From NCBI GenBank assembly GCA_964642165.1, contig CAZXOC010000045.1:1-34649 (forward strand): DNA of 34,649 bases, given 5' to 3'. Of the stretch, positions 31,669 through 34,649 are shown one piece after another (within the stretch, counting starts at the first letter, position 1; every line of letters begins with the position of its first letter). Both the position numbers and the translations under genes were made by a program. The notes below the pieces were generated by a model. That model saw nothing but the letters and a program-made list of their open reading frames with translations. It had not been told where the DNA came from and did no database searches. The DNA is from CAYRVX01 sp964642165. GTDB lineage: Bacteria; Planctomycetota; Phycisphaerae; SM23-33.

Positions 31669-32776
31669 GTGGACCTGATTGGTCGGACCGATAGAGACCA
31701 TGGAAAGGCCGAGTTCTTGCGCGGCATTGCAGGTGACCTCCGGCGCTTGGGGTTCAGGGCAAGTGCCAGGAGTCTGCCAGATCGCCTCGTCTTCTCCTGC
31801 CCGCTCCACAAGCTCTCTTCCTCGAAGACGAGGAACATCTTTACGGAGATCAGGACACAGCAACTTCGGAGTTCAGCTCGTTTCGTTCGGGGCGTTGAAC
31901 AAGAGAGCGTCCAAGATCTTCTCATCAGAGGCAGCGACGTGGATCCCTCTACAATCGANNNNNNNNNNNNCGCGGGTCGGCCGTCGAGTGAACTTCCTGG
32001 TCTTCGACGCGGGGCAGTGTCGGAAGGCACTCATCGGCGTGTTTGGCTTGGCAAGCCCGGTCTACACCATCGGGTGTCGGGATTGCCTCTTCGGCTGGAC
32101 TGGCAACTCTGCGAAGAAGAATGACGGGTTGAGGCGAACCATGGACGTTGCCGTTTGCTCTGCCGTCCCTCCCTACTCCTACATCCTCGGCGGCAAGTTC
32201 CTCGCATCGCTCGCGGCCTCTGCCGCCACAGCCAAAGCCTTCAGGACGAGGTACCGAACATCCCTGCTTGCTCTAACCACGACCTGCGCCACGGGGCTCC
32301 ACGCCCCCGTTTTCAACAGGATCATGCTGCGACGCGGCGGCCTGTATCGACGTGTCGGTGCGACGTCAGGCTTCACTACGTCACTGTATTCGCCCGGAAC
32401 CCTAGCGTCCGCGCGGCAACTGCTCGCCAGTCTTGACATTGCCGGTCTCCGTGAACTCGAGAGATGGAATGCGGTGAGGGTGCTGAGGACGGCCCTCGAG
32501 AAATGCGGAATCCAGGCTGATCCCCTCCTTCGACTGGGTAGACCCAAGGGTGTGTACGTCGCTCTTCTCTCCCACCGGAGCCTTCCGGCTCTGCGCAACG
32601 GTAGGAGCCCGAGGTGCGACGACTACCTCACCTTCGAGGACTGTTGGTCGTATTGGCGTTGTGTACTCCTGCCAAAGCGATTGTCAAGAGACGACATAAG
32701 GCGCCGTGTGGGTACGTTTGCTCCCCGCCGCATCATGCTGACGAGCGTGCTGTCTCGTATGGGTGCTGAGCCATGA
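31669..32776 (+). CDS. DruA-like protein (DUF4338), interrupted by an assembly gap
   Basis: The part right of the gap is a clear DUF4338/DruA core: RRVNFLVFDAGQCRKALIGV, then FGLASPVYTIGCRDCLFGW, AVPPYSYILGGKFLASLAAS, the TTTCATGLHAPVFNRI motif and GATSGFTTSLYSP, ending GVYVALLSHRSLPALRNG and a Trp-rich tail (CWSYWRCVLLPKRL). Left of the gap, another frame supplies the family N-terminus, EFLRGIAGDLRRLGF and ARFVRGVEQ...GSDVDPSTI. The 12 Ns (31959-31970) therefore hide an unknown length, probably a few dozen codons. DruA belongs to the Druantia anti-phage systems, but many DUF4338 genes stand alone or sit in mobile elements. The start is unsure: GTG 31669 has GGGGGA 7 nt upstream; GTG 31654 is the alternative. 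The stop overlaps the next start (ATGA). Confidence 0.75.
31959..31970. other. Assembly gap of 12 N inside the druA-like gene
   Basis: Twelve Ns. Reading frames of the two druA-like parts do not agree across a literal 12-nt spacer, so the gap length is nominal. Confidence 0.95.
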
Positions 32777-33939
32777 AGCCAGAGAAGAAGCAAAGAGTGT
32801 GGGTGATCTTCGACACTTGCACGAAGCCGCAGTACTACCAAGATGTGCACAACATCCTTGCTCTGCCCAGGGATGCGGTGATGAGGTACGAATACCGAGA
32901 ACAGCACATCTCCGATGAAGCAATGGCAGCCATCCGAGCGGGGGAACCCAGGCCATCCCGGGTTCTTTTCGTGTATGCTCAATCACCGCAGTACGACCAA
33001 GGAGGAACGCCCCCTCAGAGCGATGTTCCTCTTGACTACAGGAAAGCGCTCCTGGTTGGCACGCGACTCGGGAACATGCTCAATATCGTGCACGAAGGCA
33101 AGACGGTGTACTTCGATTTCAGCACCGTGGACTACCCGCGGCCAGACGGCCAGCTCCTTGGGAATGTGCTGGGGCCCATCATCGACAAAGGCGATGTTCC
33201 CTTCAGGAAGTGGGTGGCGCTCCTCGATACGAAGGAAGGCTGGGAGAGCATACTGGAAGGAGCGCCGGAAACGAACTGGGAGGGAATTGTCGAAGTGCTG
33301 GACGAAGCCCCGTCGCAGTTCGTGGGGGATCTCTTCTGGCGCATCAAGCGACTTAGGCGTCGCCCGTCTGGCCGGGAGTTGATACCCCGACAGGTCAGAG
33401 AGGACGAAGCAGGCGGCGCAGCGAAGGAAACAAGAGAGGTCAGCTTCGGCTACCACTTGAAGGAGGATGACGAGGCGTCTATTGAGGTCGTCACCCACTC
33501 CGGCGCTGGCAACCCGGAGCGCAGAGCACGCTACACGCACCGGGTCACAATCGAGGCCAGCGAGCAGTGTCCGGTAGACATCATCGGACCTGACTACTTG
33601 GACATGCGTCCACACTCGGCAGACCTTATAAAGGTAAGGGTCAGCAGAGAAGCAAGTGTGCTTGCACGCCAAGGCACGGTGTCATTGCTTTCGCCGGAGA
33701 CCGAGGGCGGATATCCTGTCGGACCGAGGATCACGCTGGTGTTCACGGCCCAGAAGCGTTTGTGGGAGACTACCGCTGGGTTTCTCTGCCTCATGGGCTC
33801 CGTGGCGGCCCATCTCACCAGCGGGCAAGTCATCAAGGACGACATGTGCCTCGGCGTCTTCCTGGGCCTCACTGCGGCCGTACTGCTGGGTCTGGGCGTC
33901 CTTACTATGACGAACAGGTTGCCGATCAAGCTGCGGTAG
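32773..33939 (+). CDS. Unknown protein with two C-terminal membrane helices, coupled to the druA-like gene
   Basis: A 388-residue protein I do not recognise. The N-terminal about 330 residues look soluble and mixed alpha/beta (begins KQRVWVIFDTCTKPQYYQDV; later GKTVYFDFSTVDYPRPDGQ and DKGDVPFRKWVALLD). Then come two hydrophobic segments at about 336-352 and 359-380, separated by a short acidic turn, and a basic tail NRLPIKLR, giving a hairpin anchor with both ends likely cytoplasmic. No catalytic motif is evident. Its ATG overlaps the druA-like stop (ATGA at 32773-32776), so translation is coupled and joint function is likely. GC is visibly lower than in the genes left of 30990. A membrane effector partner of the DruA-like protein is a reasonable guess, no more. 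Confidence 0.75.
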   Translation: MKPEKKQRVWVIFDTCTKPQYYQDVHNILALPRDAVMRYEYREQHISDEAMAAIRAGEPRPSRVLFVYAQSPQYDQGGTPPQSDVPLDYRKALLVGTRLGNMLNIVHEGKTVYFDFSTVDYPRPDGQLLGNVLGPIIDKGDVPFRKWVALLDTKEGWESILEGAPETNWEGIVEVLDEAPSQFVGDLFWRIKRLRRRPSGRELIPRQVREDEAGGAAKETREVSFGYHLKEDDEASIEVVTHSGAGNPERRARYTHRVTIEASEQCPVDIIGPDYLDMRPHSADLIKVRVSREASVLARQGTVSLLSPETEGGYPVGPRITLVFTAQKRLWETTAGFLCLMGSVAAHLTSGQVIKDDMCLGVFLGLTAAVLLGLGVLTMTNRLPIKLR

Positions 33940-33965
33940 GCAGGAGCGGCCGAAGAAGGTCATGC

Positions 33966-34384
33966 ATGAAGGCGTTGACGGTACGACAGCCATGGGCGCA
34001 GCTCATAATGCAGGGAGTTAAGGTGATCGAGGTGCGTACTTGGCTTCCGGATCCCCTTGGTCGAGTCCTAGTTCACGCGGGCAGCAAGCTCGAGGAGGAA
34101 GCTTGCACGAGACTAGGCATCACGAGTGAACGTCTAGTTACGGGAGCTATCCTGGGATCTGTGGAGATAGTGATGTTATTGAATTCACACCTTGCTCCTG
34201 GGAGCAACTGCGTTCCCTGACCCTGGAAGCTGGCCCGTTGTGTGGTCGCCTACTCGGCTGGAGGCTCCGAGGCCCTATCCCTTTGGAACGGCCACTGCCC
34301 TGGCGGGGAAGCCTTGGCCTCTTCGACGTGCCGGACGAGATCATCCCCGAGGTAGTCAGATTTGGCCCTCCCACCCACACATGA
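33966..34384 (+). pseudogene. ASCH-domain gene with a one-base frameshift
   Basis: The first frame (from ATG 33966, with AAGGT upstream) gives an ASCH N-terminus, MKALTVRQPWAQLIMQGVK, continuing to GAILGSVEIV and then a premature TGA at 34218-34220 (84 residues). The -1 frame continues the family C-terminus: VIEFTPCSWEQL, then RGPIPLERPLPWRGSLGLF and DVPDEIIPEVV, stopping at 34382-34384. Restoring one G near 34172 would give an unbroken protein of about 139 residues reading VEIVDVIEFTP. ASCH domains are PUA-like and bind RNA or modified nucleotides. Either a recent mutation or a sequencing error; the draft nature of this end makes error plausible. It lies 26 bp after the membrane-protein gene, same strand. 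Confidence 0.75.
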
Positions 34385-34403
34385 GCAGTCCGGGAGCACC
34401 AGA

Positions 34404-34649
34404 ATGTGCGTAGCCTGTTACGGTGGAATGCCGCGCGTGGAACGGTTCCGCGAGTTGACGGATCGGGCGCGGGAATTGCGCGAGTGGCAACCCATGCCGA
34501 ATGGGCCGACGCGCGAGTTCCTTGGCAGGGCCCGCGAAGCTGACCGAATGAGATGGCTCAGCGGGGCCCAGTGGGGCAATCCCGTGGCATCAGAGGCCTG
34601 CCTTGCGAACGTCTTCGGGCACCGGGACCCGACCGCCGGGCTGACGCTG
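34404..34649 (+). CDS. Unknown protein, partial, cut by the window end
   Basis: An open frame of 82 codons from ATG 34404 to the last base with no stop. GGGAG lies at 34392-34396, a suitable SD. The protein begins MCVACYGGMPRVERFREL with two early cysteines, then charged helices rich in Arg/Glu (TDRARELREWQPMPNG), and later GHRDPTAGLTL. I do not recognise the family. It lies on the same strand as the druA-like, membrane-protein and ASCH genes and may belong to the same island. Confidence 0.5.
   Translation, partial: MCVACYGGMPRVERFRELTDRARELREWQPMPNGPTREFLGRAREADRMRWLSGAQWGNPVASEACLANVFGHRDPTAGLTL

Noticed and set aside
31593..32030. Minus-strand 145-codon frame across the N run
   Set aside because: Antisense to the druA-like N-terminus, with no recognisable motif.
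1..34649. CRISPR arrays, tRNA or rRNA genes
   Set aside because: I saw no regularly spaced direct repeats, no tRNA-like T-loop/CCA structures and no rRNA stretches; a tRNAscan/Infernal run would be needed to exclude them fully.

Overview
The window is GC-rich DNA that looks like a Planctomycetota genome, probably a Phycisphaerae-type or related uncultured lineage. The pointers are a secreted protein with the planctomycete LEPR-XLL N-terminal motif, a DUF1580 protein, a Tat-exported Gfo/Idh/MocA oxidoreductase, a sulfatase, many glycoside hydrolases and TQPAT-type tails. Three N runs (14074-14173, 31352-31361, 31959-31970) mark a draft or metagenome assembly. All calls come from reading the sequence and from memory of the families; no database search was run.

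Layout. 1-4138 holds housekeeping-like genes: an aldo/keto reductase with a C-terminal iron-sulfur domain, a secreted unknown on the minus strand, a long RNase HII-like protein and a STAS-domain protein. 4241-6727 encodes an exported protease with a subtilisin domain and a C-terminal HExxH zincin domain in one chain. 6640-13604 holds a large GH123-type glycosidase (minus), divergent from a DASS/SLC13-type anion transporter and a sulfatase (plus). 13731-16014 is a LEPR-XLL secreted protein broken by the 100-N gap. 16285-23656 is a glycan-degradation block: a GH29 fucosidase coupled to a beta-propeller glycosidase-like protein on the plus strand, and on the minus strand two coupled tandem paralogues of the raffinose synthase/GH36 family. 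23788-30896 carries a HEAT-containing secreted protein, an alpha/beta hydrolase, a stand-alone ATPase, a secreted serpin and a Tat-exported oxidoreductase.

From about 30990 the character changes. There is a DUF1580 gene with a REP-like palindrome inside it, then two short N runs, visibly lower GC and different codon use. This segment holds a DruA-like (DUF4338) gene translationally coupled to a gene for a 388-residue protein with two C-terminal membrane helices, then an ASCH-domain gene with a one-base frameshift, then an unknown gene running off the end. I read it as an accessory or defence island. The druA-like plus membrane-protein pair is the best candidate here for an undescribed system.

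How the genes may work together: the sulfatase, transporter, GH123, GH29, propeller and GH36-type genes fit breakdown of sulfated, fucose- and galactose- or amino-sugar-containing polysaccharides, but they are scattered over both strands and not one operon. Several genes are preceded by near-consensus -35/-10 pairs with 16-18 bp spacing. These stand out in such GC-rich DNA and help to fix starts.
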